Positions 10,937 through 25,100 of a stretch of 64,000 nt of DNA are shown here, one piece after another. Source of the stretch: Tyto alba (taxonomy: Eukaryota > Chordata > Aves > Strigiformes > Tytonidae); the NCBI RefSeq assembly GCF_018691265.1, contig NW_024881321.1, forward strand, positions 16,464,698 through 16,528,697. The letters are read 5' to 3'. The position numbers were made by a program, and so were the translations under genes. Below the pieces are notes generated by a model, which saw only the letters and a list, made by a program, of their open reading frames with translations, had not been told where the DNA came from and did no database searches. Every line of letters starts with the position of its first letter. Positions within the stretch are counted from its first letter, which is position 1.

Positions 10937-12589
10937 GAGAATAAATAGGAGTTCTCATTACTAAAGACTAAAAAAAAATACCTGCCTGTAACAGCATTTT
11001 TTTCTAATTATAATCCTTCTTTCCCAAATATAAAAATCAGACTTTTTCAATCTAACCATACCTTAAGTGCCTCATGTCTCAGGATCAGTTTATCTCCCAG
11101 AGAACACCATCTTTGAAAAAGAAAGGTCAGGATTCATTGCTAGTAAATATGAAATGCATTACAGTCATTCCAGATACATTTTATCCAAAGTGGAATAAAA
11201 AAATTGTGCCACAGAAAAGGGAAAGTTATTTTACACAGTCCCTCCCTAAAAAGAAAAGAAGTAACAACAATCATCCAGCGAAAAACCTCTGGTGAAATAG
11301 TCACAGACCTTCATAAAAATTATATCCCTCCAGAACCTACTTTGCTTTACTCCCAGGCACATATATGAAGTTTTATCCACAACTTTATGTCTTACTGCTA
11401 CCTTTGCAGAACAAAAATAGTCCTGATACTAGGTGGCTGAAGGAACAAGAAGAAATAGTGTAGACAGATCCAAGAACCTGCTGTTGTTGAAGCAGAGTAT
11501 TAATCAACAGACTTTTTTTAGAGGCTAGCGTAAGCATTTGGACTAACACAGTTTTTATCTTATGCAATACAAAATAACAATAAATAGGCCTCATCACTTC
11601 AGTCACCAAATGGTTACTACCAAAGTTGCAAAGTGGTTGTTTTATTCATGTTTAAACTGCAGAATTATCTGATTGTTTCTGGAGATATCCTGAAGTATTT
11701 GGCAGTGGCTTCATTTGTAAGCAGACCACTAACTTTGAAACGTCAGCCATTTAATCCATTATATAGTTCTCTACTATTGCAAACATCATGGCAGAAATTT
11801 AGTCCATGCACAGGCTGATACAACTTGCAGCAACTTAGCTGGTAGTTATAACCAACCAACAGGGGACCTGACTTTGACTTATGTGTTTTACACATCTGAT
11901 GAAAAATACAGTTTTTGATGCATTAAATTTAATCAAGCAACTGATTTCTGATTTTGCAAAAAATAAATGAAGGGATCTTAATGTCAGTCTTTATTTTTAT
12001 TTTTAATAAGACATTAGATACAAATTCTAGTTCATTGTCAGCTGGTTGAAAATTACAGTATGTTGCAGTATAATCACAAACAAATATTATAATTACAAAT
12101 ACCAAGGGAAATTTAAGCTATAAGGCAAAATGAAAAAAAGAATTTGATGATGGAAAATTAAATTAATAAAACATTAAAGCACTAAAAAAGAAACATACTG
12201 CCTATTATAGCTAAATTGTTTGCATAGCTAAAATTAAGAAACAATCTCAGTGTTTGCATTTATGAATGTTACATCGCAATCAGAGCAGGTAAAGGGGAGA
12301 AACAGTGCAGTTAAGGTTACAGTCTCCTATTCATTTCTCCTACATATTTACACACTGAAATTAATATAATCCTTAACATTTTTATTTAAAGCAATGAAAT
12401 TAGGGATTTATCTACCCTACCTGTAGTTTCTAAGAGACAACACAGTAATAGGTTACCAATACAGCCATGATATGCCATGTCATGACATATGGTGGGAACT
12501 TTTTATGTAGAAGTCAATGGGAGTAGAATTATACTAAAAAAATGCTAAAAAGCTCATGAAAAATCTTTCCCAGGATGACTTCTCAACAT
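10935..12589. other. Unassigned non-coding DNA
   Basis: AT-rich. Short open frames (11074-11295, 11385-11609 on the minus strand, 11633-11818) have no family features. An 'AAGTCAATGGGAG' motif at 12511-12523 recalls a piece found in old amniote interspersed repeats and may be linked to the SINE that follows. Confidence 0.5.
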
Positions 12590-12675
12590 CAAATTGTAAG
12601 TCTGTAGCAGAACTGGGATTGGAACTGCACTCAGATCATCTAAATCCCAGTTAAGTGCTTAATCACATGACTTAC
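12590..12675 (-). mobile_element. MIR-like SINE fragment
   Basis: On the plus strand the order is 'GTAAGTCTGTAGCAGAACTGG', then 'GATTGGAACTGCA', then 'TAAGTGCTTAATCACA'. This matches the reverse complement of the MIR-family consensus (gTaAGTggCAGAGCTGGGATtcGAAC ... GTGCTcTTAACCAC), which is the tRNA-derived head and part of the core. The match is made from memory of the family and is diverged, as expected for an amniote-age SINE. The tail is missing or unrecognisable. Confidence 0.5.
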
Positions 12676-15600
12676 TGGAGCTCTCCTAAGTGAATTCGTA
12701 CATGTTCCCATCAATTCTTCACCTGTAGACCCAGGAATTCTGGTCAAAACCAGTCTGAGGTAGCTGCAGTTATGAGTCATCTCCCTGTCAGATATCTTAT
12801 TCCAGACGTACACATGAATTGACACCCATCATTCCTAAAGGAGTAAAAAAAATTCAGGTAGAATCCATCAGAACACAGAAACCAAGTTCTTCAAAAGCAC
12901 ACTGGTTCACCTAGCAGTATTTTTTTTTCCTATTAGTGTCTTGTCAGTCAAATGCACAATTCATTTATGTGAATGTTTGTTTTCTTGCAAAAGTGGAGTA
13001 CAAAAAAATATAGAAGTGTTTACTTCAATGCAAAATCATCTTGGAATAAAAAGGCTCACAAAAAGACAAAGCTTCAAGGACATTTTTCTGTAAAAGTTTG
13101 AGAGCCACCTACACCAGCTGTGACATCTGTACTAATTGAAAAAGCAAACGAGGCCACAAAGGACTGTTCTTTGACCATTTAATCAATTTTCGTCTCAATG
13201 CGTTGTTCATTCTTAGAGACTTTAATGCTAGAATTGATTTTAACAGCCATTACCGAAATACGTAAGTCAAAGGTCTCTCAACCTTTTTTAAGTTTGACCA
13301 ATGGGAAAAAAAAGATTATGGCTATGCGAATAAATCAGTGACTATGTTTCAAATGCCTTACTAAAAAACACCACATGAATCACAGTCTACCCATGTACTA
13401 GTGATCACACAGGCTAGCTAGAACACAGTGTGAGAAGCAGCAAGATGGTGATCTGGACTCTAAAATTATCTCTTAAAATTTCAATAATGTGTAGTTCATA
13501 TAACTCACTTCAATACAAAAAGAGGTCAGTTTATAAATACATTTGGAAATTGTACCTTTGACTCAGCAAGCAGAAGGAGCATGAAGAATATTAAGATCAT
13601 CTATTAAGACGTTTTTAGGCATTGTTAGTGGATATATGCCCTGCAGATTAAAGGAAAATGAAATATGGAAATCAGTACTTTACCTTGCAGTTCTACATTC
13701 ATCCATAATGAGGGAAAAGTCCGAAAAAATAATGCTTAACTAATTTTTCTCATATTTTTAACAACTTTCCTTAAATCAAAAAACATGTGTAATCTACTAT
13801 TTGAATGATACTGGCCAGAGTTAGTACAGAGGTGAGAAAAGGAGGTAAGATGCAGTGAAAACATAACACACTAATTTGGATATAATTTTTAAAAAACCCA
13901 ACCCAATATTATTCTCTTCATTCTGGGTTGTAGGAAATTTTTTTCTTCAATGACAAATACTTGCAATCCATAGAACTCCTATATCACATAATAAAATCTT
14001 CTGTGGAAATTAAAGTGTCCATAAGAAAATCGTTTTTCATAGTAGAAATATATGGTAAAGGGCAGCAGTGACTGTGAGACGCTACATGTTGGCGGTGACT
14101 TCTTTAACATCACTGTAACACTGATTCCCTCATGTACTGCCTTCTCTGGCTGTGTTCTGGGGCAATAAGAGTTTGGCCCTAATGAAACAGATTTACAGTA
14201 TGACCTTTGCATACTTGCATGATATATTGTGATGACAGCCACTCCACTGTGAAATACGATGCTATGATCTTTCAGTTGCTTCCCTTTGGAAGATGAACCT
14301 TACATGATTAGATTGATAAGCATCAATGTATCAGAAATTGTGCCAAAACAGCAGCTACTGGCATGTTGTACTGTAGGAACCTTAAGGATATTGACATAGT
14401 TCTAGAAAAACAAGCTTAAGGACAAGCTGAGCCACATAAATCAAATAATGTAATTGACAGATTATTTGATGCAGTTCCTGATTAAAACTTTCCTGGTTTA
14501 CTGAGATACAGTGACTTATAAAAGACCTTTGACACTCCATTGTAAAGTGTATGAATGCTTTAAGATTTTTCATCATTATCGTGCATGCCTGAAATTTGTT
14601 TAGGCTGTTGGGTGTTTGTCATGGAGTCTTCAATACTTTTACAGTATAAAAGGGCATCCATTAGACACATTAAACACCATGTCTGTTCCTTAAGGAGATT
14701 ACCTGTATCTGTGATATGTTGCACTACTGATACACACGACATCTAATATAGCAACCTGCATTTATCTGGAGATTTGAATGCACCATAAAGCAGAGTTTTA
14801 ATTTTGTTTTTCTTTTCAACTGGAAACAAGGGAGGTGGGAAAAGAGTGCTGCTTTTTGCCATCCATATTCATTGACACTGTTGAGTGTTATTCATTCATC
14901 TGAATGTTCATGGTTTTAATGGTTTGGTTTGGTTTTAATCTTCTTATTCTCATTTATAAAGGTCAAAACCAGGTTGGCCACACTGGTATAGCTGCTATGC
15001 AGAAGTAGTTAAAATATCAGTCAGTCCCTCAAAAATTTTTAAGTAGACAAAACGTAACTGGTGGGTGAGACAAGCAGGCAGGTTAAGGTAGGTTGCTAAA
15101 GATGAGTCAAGAGATAGAACAGAATGTATGCTTATACAGTACTGTAAGTTCTTCTCACATACCTTAATGCTGACAAAATTTACCTTTCAGCCTCATCCTG
15201 ATAATAGTCTAAGTTAAAGTTTCTGCATTACTTATAATCTTTGGGTGTATTCCAGGTCTTTATGTGGTCTTAGAGTACTAGATAATGTAAACATCTATGT
15301 ATATCGATTTGGAATGCTGTAGACAGTATAATACAATGAACTCTGTCTTATTTTGCACATAACATAGTTCTATGTATTCTTATGACATCTCATGTAAGGC
15401 AATCTATAAATAAAGCACAACGTGGTTTTCATGCTTGAACTTCTTGGTGACATGTATAGCAGTAAACCAAAAAAGCCAGGGTGCAGGCCAGAGCACAGAC
15501 ACAAGATGATATATATTGTTAACTTGTTAGCTAAGTGCACATCAGGGTTTCAGACTGTGGCAAATAGCAGTTTTTCACACTGTGTCTGTGCATAGCTTTG

Positions 15601-17084
15601 GGATTATTAGGGGCCATGGAGTGTTTCAGCAGGTTCTTTGGAGGTGACCAATCTGTTCTGAAAAGTAAAAGAGTTTCACTGTATAGATATGAGTTGTGCC
15701 ATGCATTTTCTTTTAGTAGTACAGATATGGCTGTAATGCTGTGTAGTAATATTCATACTATATCAAATACAATTTTGGAGAACAGATGTTTCAGAAAACA
15801 GTGATCAAACAAATGGAAAATATCTCAGAGAATATTAAAAATATTTGTATTGATTAGCTTAAAATGGAGGCCCAACTCATTGTTCAAAGAAGCTGCTAAA
15901 TATTGACATGAAAATACTTCTAAATGTGCAGACAATGAGATATCTAGAAAGCTCTTCTGTTTTCCCATATGTAGAGTATGTCTTGAGGTATTCTTTTACC
16001 ATTCTAAAGAGTGAGCAATTGTTCCTTGTTTAAACTTAAATACTTGGAAGATAACACAGCAGGCATTGTTCTTAAATTCCCTGGCAAAAGCTAAGCACAC
16101 TTTTGGAGCAAACTTCATCTTAGCTTGAGAGATTTCACCATAAACCAAACTTACAACATGAGAGTGCAAACAACTCTACTTAGACACATCACCAGTGTGC
16201 TTCCATGGCTGCTATTTGAAGTGTTAATTTCTTCCAATGTTCAGTTAATGTTATTAAGTACATGATACGTTCACATTTTGAGAGGGGAAAAAATATAAAC
16301 AGCCAAAAAAGCAAGTTAATATTATTAGTTATAGGGAAACAATTTTTTAGAAGATATTAGAAAGGAACTTCGCCTTTCAGGCTGTGTTCTGACAATTAAG
16401 ATGACAGTACCTGAACCATTTGAATCAGTACTTCATTTTCTCAAGTATCTTTTTAACCTGTATATATAATATGCCACTGTATTCAACAACTCTAGATAAA
16501 TAAAGGTACAATAAATTATGGGGTTTTGATACATTTCTGGGAGCCAGGTGATCATTAAATAGGGTTCTATCTATTTTAGTGTCATTTAAATTCTTTCAAA
16601 TACCAGTCATCTAAGTAGAATCAGTTAACTTTGGTATGCATCTGATATATTTTAGACAACATAGTGTTTTCTTTGCTTGTTTTCCTATAAATGGCAGCAT
16701 TTTCTTGGGAGAAAAGGGATTTAAACAGGTCTTTTGTGCTATTGTTATAACTATGATATTGTTAAAGATTCTAGTCAAATTAATCAGCTCTGAAAAGCTG
16801 CCATACATCTGAAAAGTGAGGAATAATTTGTAAATAAAGCTGCAGATAAGTCAGTTGAAAAGAATATTTCACTCTTGCTGATTGCTGAAATACCTCATCA
16901 GAAAACAGCTGTTCACCTCCATCTGAGGAAGTGGTGTGTTGTCTGCTAGCCCTGATGCAGAGCAGTGTCAGCATACAGGATAAAAAATGAAAAATATTCC
17001 ACTGTTGTTTGAACTTTGTAAACTAAAAAACAAGGTTTAAGAAGAGGCAGAATAGCCAGTGGTACACTGTTATGCTGGCCTGGC
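12676..17084. other. Unassigned non-coding DNA
   Basis: AT-rich with no gene. The piece at about 13085-13260, which includes GCCACAAAGGACTG and CATTTAATCAATTTTCG, has the mixed composition of conserved non-coding DNA, but this is only an impression. No clear mobile element is seen. Confidence 0.5.
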
Positions 17085-17149
17085 AATAAATAAATAAATG
17101 AAGGAATAAACAAACAAACAAACAAACAAATAAATAAATAAATAAATAG
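17085..17149 (+). repeat. Compound (AAAT)n/(AAAC)n microsatellite
   Basis: Three TAAA units (17087-17098) and a short spacer are followed by five CAAA units (17111-17130) and then four TAAA units plus a partial one (17131-17148). The switch from CAAA to TAAA is a clean compound tetranucleotide structure. Confidence 0.95.
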
Positions 17150-18084
17150 AATAAACTTAAAAGAAGAATCTATATTTCTTTTATAAAACAGCCACTTCTA
17201 CCCCCACCCAGATGCAGTTCTATAGATTCAGTGGACCTCTCAATCTAGTTCTGATCATTCAGGCACTACCAGAAGGGACATAGAGAACAAAATATTCTGC
17301 CTGCTTTTAGTTATTTGCTTCACAGTTTTTACACTCTATTTAATTTTGTAGCTGTGTTTAATACTGAAAGTGTTTTGGGATGCAGTTTTTAATAACACTG
17401 TATAAAATGTTGCATTGATACTATATTGTTCAAGTTTAGAATTAATTATATGTTAATGCTCCATTCCAGTTGACAGTATTGCACATGCCATTTGTACAAA
17501 AGCCCAGTTCCTGTTCCCCACAACTTTCATGCTAAAGTAACTTGACTGATGACCATGGAGTCACTCCTTATTTTCAAGGTGCTTGGATAAAGAAACAAAA
17601 TCCTGATGTAAACCAAAGCGATGCAGAGACATGTCAGCTGACAAGAACTTAGTGAAAACGTTAGGTAGCTTTTTAAAGTATATTTTTTCTCCCTTTCATT
17701 TTGTTTTTTAAAAAACTTTCTAAAAAAACCTGAAGAGATCTGAATGAAAGTTCAAGAAAGAAAAGTTCCCATCTACTCTAACAAGGTGTATGAAGGAGGG
17801 CACTGAGGCAAGTATAATGGAAAGATTTAAAAAAAAGAAAGTGGGCAGGGACACTTAGGTTAACGAAGTCAGGAGAAATGAAGAGGAAATGACCATAATA
17901 AGGCAGAGATATGCAGAGTCTTGAAAGGACAAGTCAGATGCTACGCAGCAAATCCAAGACTTCCACATTAGACCAAACAATCAGAATAGGGTTGCTAATG
18001 TGCATTTTATCTTAATGTCAGAGATAATTTTTTCCATCCTTTGAGCTTGTCTCAAGCTTTTAAAATGAGCTTTGTTAATTTATC

Positions 18085-18103
18085 AAAAAAAAAAAAAAAA
18101 AAA
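18085..18103 (+). repeat. Poly-A run
   Basis: Nineteen consecutive A residues. Nothing upstream resembles a processed retrocopy. Confidence 0.95.
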
Positions 18104-19120
18104 GGCTATTTGGGTAATAAACATGAATATTAAAACAAAAAGAAGTATGGTTTATGGAAGTTCATTGCCCAAATGTCTAAGCCTTCTATTGTGAAGCAAA
18201 AGAAAGTATTCATCTTCTCTTTCAATTGCTTGGTAATATGCTAAATTATTCCTGGTGCTTTGTAGCAGATCAGTTAACATTACTTTTAGTTTTATTCAGA
18301 CAACATGTTCTAGTTCTTCTTTGTATATGAGGCACTGGCAGCTTGACCTTCCTGTTTATTCCTTTATAAGACCATTATCATCAAAGTTCTGTGACAGACA
18401 ATTCACAATTTTCAAATGTTAATGTTAAAAGACCTAGATTTCTGACTGATGGAAAGCTTTATTTATACTTTGGAAAAGCAAAAAAGGTTCTTATCACACT
18501 TTGAATGAATAAGCTCTAGATAAATTGTGAAACACAGCTTGAAATGTTTCTTATCACTTTTTCAGAAAAACAAGATCACAACAGATGCTCTGGGGAATAG
18601 AATATAGATAAAATGTAAGTTGGGAAACCATTCTCAGAGAATCAAATGCCAGTACATCTTATTTTTTTTCTTAGTGTGAAGCTATTTGATAGCAGGATTA
18701 AAAATGGAGTTCCATTGAAAGGCTCCTCAAAAGCAGTTCCTCTTTGTAAGAGTTCAGATCCTAGCTTCACTCACAGCACTCGTGGTGCTAACCAGACTGA
18801 GCAAATAATTAGTGAAAAAAAATCATCTGATTAATTTAGCCTTTTATGTGCCTGTAATATACATGAACAGGCAACAATTGTTTCAAACATATACCATATT
18901 ACTGAAGAGCTTCCATCTGTAATTTTTTAATCACAGGCAGCTTCCTCTGAGTTTTCATTGTTCATATCTCTATAGTTGCTATGGGTCAGACAAACCACAT
19001 AGCAGTGTTTCTGTCTCTTCATTGATCAGTGTGTGAGACGGCTAAAATACTTGTCCAAGGTAGAGAAAGTGGGTTTTCCATGGGTCTTCTGTACACAGGG
19101 ATTTGGCATTGATCTGTGAT

Positions 19121-19143
19121 GGCAATGAGTTATAACTCATGCC
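19121..19143. repeat. Near-perfect palindrome
   Basis: A perfect 16-bp palindrome (ATGAGTTATAACTCAT, 19125-19140) is flanked by GGC and GCC, which pair if one A is bulged. It is short enough to be chance in 64 kb. Confidence 0.8.
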
Positions 19144-21819
19144 AGCACCCAGCCACTGCTTCTGGTGACAGTGGTAGATGAGCCACCTTCATTTCAGAAC
19201 AGGCAGGAGGAACCAGGGCAAAATTTTATTAACAATGTGGAGTTTAGCCTTCCAGCACTCTGTCAAATAAACAGTTATATCAATTTGTACCCTATTAAAA
19301 CCTATGCAGTTTGTGTATGTTATTCTGTTTCCGTGTTTAATGCAAGTAATTTGACAGTGGAATGCTCCATAAATGTAAGAACCTGGTTGGCATATCTAGG
19401 GACCAAAATTATATTGATTTATTTGTGGTTCAAACTAAAAGCTAAAGAGGTAGATGCTGACTTTTAAAAATTATATTCAGTGTAGAGCTGATAACATGAC
19501 CCTTATTTACTACACCATATATTCAGCTTTAATTTTTTGTTGTTTATCCTTTTTCTCTGCAAGCTGCAGCACTTGCTCTGAATATAACAGTGAAATAGTG
19601 GGTAGACAGGCGGTGTTATTCAGTTTTGCTGGCTGTTCTAAGTGATGAAACTATAACTCACTGGGTGATAGATAACAGAAGGTAATTTTATGGTTACTAA
19701 GAATGAGTTTGCATTTGTTGGGATAGTTACTATATAAATTTATAGATCTATTTTGTATGTACCGCATTTTAAATTTTAGTGGCAGCACAAGGAACAGTAT
19801 GAGAGTAACACAAGTAGTACTGTCATGAACTCCTAGTTTAGCAGCCACTTGTAAAGGTATACTGTAATTCAACATGAAATAGCTTCAGAATGTTCTCACA
19901 ATCTTGTTATAAATCATGGTCTTTGGAAGGGAAGGTGTTATTAAGTTTGTTTTTTGATTTTCTCTTGCCCTTCCTCCATCATCTTATCTAGGGAAAGTGT
20001 TGAAAGGTAGGAAAGGCAATTCTGTACAGGAGGTCCTTTTAAGTGCTGGATTTAAGTACTCTTTCAGGATTTAGCACTTTTCTAAGCTTAACTGACAGGT
20101 CACTTTGCCCCTTGTTATCAGGGCAGATATACCCTGGGACCCTACAAAGACAATAAGATTAATTGTGGGGCAGTCAGTAGGATACTACAGCTTCAAATCA
20201 CAAAATTCAGACAAGCCTCAACACCTGTCAAGCTATTATGACATTTACATTCAATAAATATAATGTCTCCAGAGAACCAGAACTGTTTTTGTTTAAAGAT
20301 GGAGATTGGGCCCCAGGGAAGCCATTTTGTTGAACATGCCATTCTGTGGTGAAGAAATACCAGCTTTTGTCAAAGATTTAATTGTTGGAAGAGCCATTAA
20401 GATTTCAGTTCAGGTTACAAATCTGAAGGAAGCCTAGACTGACAGAGGAGTGCTTGATTTGATGATCATGGGAGCAGAAGAGGAATGGAGGTGGTAGATG
20501 TGCTAAATTTGCATTTAAAAAGCTCACCTAGGAACTTAGCAATTAGACTTTTAAATATAAAAATGTAACTTCAGATCATCCCAGAAGTATTCAGAAGTAC
20601 TGAATTATGTAATGGCCGAACCAAGGACATTCCTTGAAAGTTAGGTTGTCTGGAAAGTACTTTAACAGAAAGTGGAAGAATTCTGAGGAAATGCAGCTAT
20701 GGCTTTCAGGAGTTCAAACAGTGGTTTTATTTCATTTATAAAATTAAAATGGGCATCATTAAGAAATTACTTTTCCTAAATTATAATTGAGAATATTTCT
20801 TCCCCCATATTCTAAAAGAAAACGCTTCTATTCTTTAACAGTGTACCCACAGACAATAAGAATACATCTGGAAAAAAGACATAAAAGTTGGGGAAAAAAA
20901 TGGGTGCTGTCCAATAGCAAAGTTATTCCAAATCTTCCTTTACCAAAACACTTTGAAATTAAGGGTTGGTCTTGTGTAATTTACCTTATGGGGATATAAC
21001 TTGGGGATTTCACAAAGGGAAAATAAGATGATTCAAGACAGCCTTACGTAGCTATTGATAATAGTGATCATCAAAATTCTTGATAAGCACCTATAGACCA
21101 GCTAATGCAGAAAATGTACAGTAAGAAATGTTTTAATGACTCAGAAACAGCATGAAGTAGGAGCTGGATTCAACACTGCTTTCAATTCCTAAAAAACAAA
21201 CAAACAAAAAAAATCAGTTTTTCTCATATGGAGGGCAATGGGAACGTATTCTGCATTTGTACCTTAATTGTAAAAATGAAGGAAGACAAACTGCCAAATT
21301 ATTTGGACAGACTATTTGAAATTTATAGGGCAGAACCCATCACAGAGCATATATAACCTTTTGGGTGCCTGTATCTCCCAAGCTGTTTTACCACAGCTTT
21401 ACTGAGTTGTGTATGAAAGCAGAAGGTAAGCAGCCAGTGGGTGAAATCTCTTTGGGAACTGCTCACAGTAGCACACAATGATACAAAAAATGAACAGAAG
21501 CAAAGTCAGTGCTGATCATCCCGATACTCTGAAGGCGATGGTCCCAACACTCACATCTGAGAGTCACAGGAGAATTGTTAGTGAGACCTGCTGCCTTACT
21601 GAAGTGGGGAGAACCACAGCTAACGGGAAGATCCAGAGGCAGCTCCTTCCTCTGAGAAAGATTTCATGCTCTGCTTCACCTCAGCATTTAATCAACCACA
21701 AAAGCAGTTTATTGCTGTGTATACTCCAGTGCCAGAAACATTATCACCTAATTAAATTGTTTCATTGTTTTGCTGTATCAAGCAACATGTCTCTTTAACT
21801 CCCTGTTTTATTTAGTAGT

Positions 21820-22140
21820 GAGTTTGCTTTAACGTCATCAGAATGGGATATTAAATTGAAGGGGCGGCTGTTTAAACTCAAGTTCAAATCAATAATACAG
21901 GTAGCCTTTCACTGCCAAATTCTAACTTAGTGCTTTTCACTTTGCTGCAGTCCTGCATTTAAGCACCATTGACAGCCTCTTCTTCTGCATTCACGTATGA
22001 TTTATGACTATTCCTGTTGGTGGGACATACATTTCAAGGCCCTTTTACTGTTTAAGCTTCTTACAATAATTGGAATTTCCCTCTTCTGCAGTTCTTTTGG
22101 TTATGCTGCCATGCTCAGTTTCATTATGTCATCAAGACAA
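21820..22140. promoter_or_regulatory. Possible conserved non-coding block
   Basis: This stretch has balanced, non-repetitive composition unlike the A-rich DNA around it, with elements such as AACGTCATCA (a CRE-like half site), GGGGCGGCTG and TTCACTTTGCTGCAG. No coding potential is seen in any frame. The call rests on composition only and needs a conservation track to support it. Confidence 0.2.
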
Positions 22141-25100
22141 AAACCAGTATTTTTATAATGTTACTTAATTTCAGGTGTCAAAAAAAGCAAATATTTAGAT
22201 AAACATGGCCTTCACAAGAACTTAAATTCTAAATAGACTTCCTGAAGCCAATCTAAATGGAAAATTTATTACAAATAACTCAGATTATCTTTTGTGCTCA
22301 TCCTTTTTTAGTCTTAAGAGTTTAACATGGATAACACTTAAGTATTTAAATGCCCTCAAGGTTATTCCAAATATTCAGAGATGGTTCAAGCTGTAACTTT
22401 CTCATTCCTGCAACTATAAATCATTAGCTGTGCTAAATTGTTGTTATTTTATTATTTAATTTGTATAATATAAATTGCTATATAAATAACATTATCAGAA
22501 AGCTTCATATCACAGTATAAATAATTACTAGCTATTTAAAGGGAAGAGAAATGGAATTTTGTCACCCAACTGATCCTGGAAATTACTGTAATCCCCTTGT
22601 TCTTACCTGAAAACTTTATTGTGTCTGGCAAAATTTGGAGTATAAAAAGGATAGATAAAAGGAAAGGAGGAAGTACATAAAAGGTTTTTTTCTAGGGCTT
22701 TTTTTAAGAAGACTATTTTAAAGAGAGAATGCATGTTAAGAGTAGATGTTTTCAAACTCTGGCCTTGAGCAGAAGCGTGGTGTATTACCAGAAAAGACAA
22801 CATTTATAACTTCTGTCAGTAAACCCAGAACCTGAGGAATTCAGGTTCCCTGTGCCTCCAAGTGCCAGAAATACAGAGAAGTAGCCCTGAGCTTGACATC
22901 CCCCAGGTTGGTGCGTATGCCATGTGTCACACTGGTCACCGCTTCCTGACCACACGGGTATCTACAGCAATGAACAGGGACAAAATGCTTATTTTGCATG
23001 GTGAAGGGCATCTTCAGTAAACATAAACAGTGGAGCCTTTTGGTTGTAGGGAGATCTGTATTATGTCCATATTTGAATTTGCTTATCATATCTTCATAGT
23101 AACTGATGAAAGTTAACTGATAAAATTTTGTTTTCTGCTCATAACCCTTGTAAAAATATTTGTTTCCCATGACCTCATCACTGACTGTTCACTTCTCCCC
23201 CATTAAAGAAATAAAAAATATGGTTTACTGTAATTTTTTTCAAACACCCTGTTTAATTTGTTCTCCATTTATCCCATAATGATAATCCCCTTACCCTAAT
23301 TTATAGAAAGTAAGAGCTGCTGCTTGGAGATAGTCCATTTAGTTTCCAAATGCACATAAGTTATAAAATTGCCCTCACTTCTAAACTCTCTAATGTTCTT
23401 TTTCAAGGTGTTTTTTTGGCCTTGTCAACCCAAAAATAGGTGCAAGTTGCAAAATTCTATGAGAATCTCAACTTCATCTGAATTGGTATAGATGTTGTAA
23501 AGTAACCTTCTTTACAAATGTTAAACAGATGTTAAAAAGGGAAATGCAAAGTCAATGGAAAAGAAAGCAGTTTCAGTCACAGCTAATATTGTTTCCTTTT
23601 TTTTTCATTGTTTATGCCGAACAATGATTACAGTACAGTTCTTATAGCTGTTGGGCAGTCTAAATAATCTATTGACTTAGACTTGATAACCAAATTATTA
23701 ACATATATCAATCACAATCTTTTTATAAACCAAAAATTATGTGTTCAAATGGATGTTGACAAAACAGAGGTATACAAAAATAAAGTAGTGAAAGATTCCA
23801 GCTCTTTCAGTTTATCAAAGACAGAACTAAGAGAGGATCTTAGCACTGTCTCTTCTTTCTGGTAGTCAAACATTCAATGTCTAGAAGCTAAAACCACAAA
23901 TTTTGACATGAAATTTCCACCTCTGGGTAAGAATTTCTGAGTAAATTTCCATGGTAAGGATAGTTAATAGTTCAGCAGTGGTTTGAATGGATTTTTCTTT
24001 AATGGACATTACTCAATCTTGTGTCAGAGTCACCTTAGGGGTGGGGGAGGGAAGGAAAGGAGAGGACTGACGAAAATTCTATGGTCTGTATCAGACATCA
24101 CAGAAGGTTATCACAACGGTCTCACTGGATTTGCAAGCTCAGAGGAATCAATAGTTGTATACATTATGATAAAGTAATAAAAATGTGTTAAAAATGCATA
24201 ATTAAATTTTGTGCTTTTTTAAACAGTTTTGACAGAGGACTTAATCTTTACAGAAAATATAACCTCATCTAAAAATGGGACATAATCACACATCTTAGCT
24301 CTGTACTGGATGGGCTAAGCCACACCTATTTCAATTGACAAATAAAATGAAAAAAAATTTTAAAAAGCACACAATAAAAAATGTAGAATCATTGCCTTAT
24401 GACAGAAAAAGACTCACAAGTCACTATTTCTTGTATTTCAGAACTTCTATTTGTAAGGAAGGGAAATAACCTTTACTGTATTGTTGGAATAAAAGGAACT
24501 AGATGATTCATCTCTGTGAATCTGCTTGTTGAATTTGATGGATCATTCTTAAAAGCGACGTTGCTAATCTTCAGGTTTTCTTTTTTAGGTTATTCACAGA
24601 TCAGTGGGTTTTCCGGCTAATACAGGTCCTGATGCTCTTCTGTCTTCACACATGGTATTCATCATATCTTGACAAGAAAAGACCTTCAGTCTACAAATAA
24701 CCTTCACTGAAGTAAGACATGTAAGTGGGTTTCTATATGAAAGATAGATTTTATGGTCGAATAAAAAACAACTGTAGTTAAAAAGTGTCATTGCATGGCC
24801 TTATTTGAAGATTTTTTCCTTAAAAAAGACTTTTAGTGTTTGTTGTTAAAATCACTAATAGACAAAAAAAATGATTAAATTATTTTATCATTAACCACAA
24901 ATTCAACAGGAAAGGAAGATCAGTTGAGTATTTTATCATTCTGAAATGTGCAGCCTTTAAAATATTTAAGTATCCACATTAGTTCTTGTCAAACTAGAAC
25001 AAAGCAGTGCATAATATGACCTATGTGTAAGAGCAGAACAAGATAAGAGGCTTTAGTAAGGGTGAAGTATTCACAATATGGTTACTTTGTGCAACAGTTA

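Noticed and set aside
22841..23170. 109-codon minus-strand open frame
   Set aside because: No family motif, and no splice or retrocopy features. I could not support a gene.
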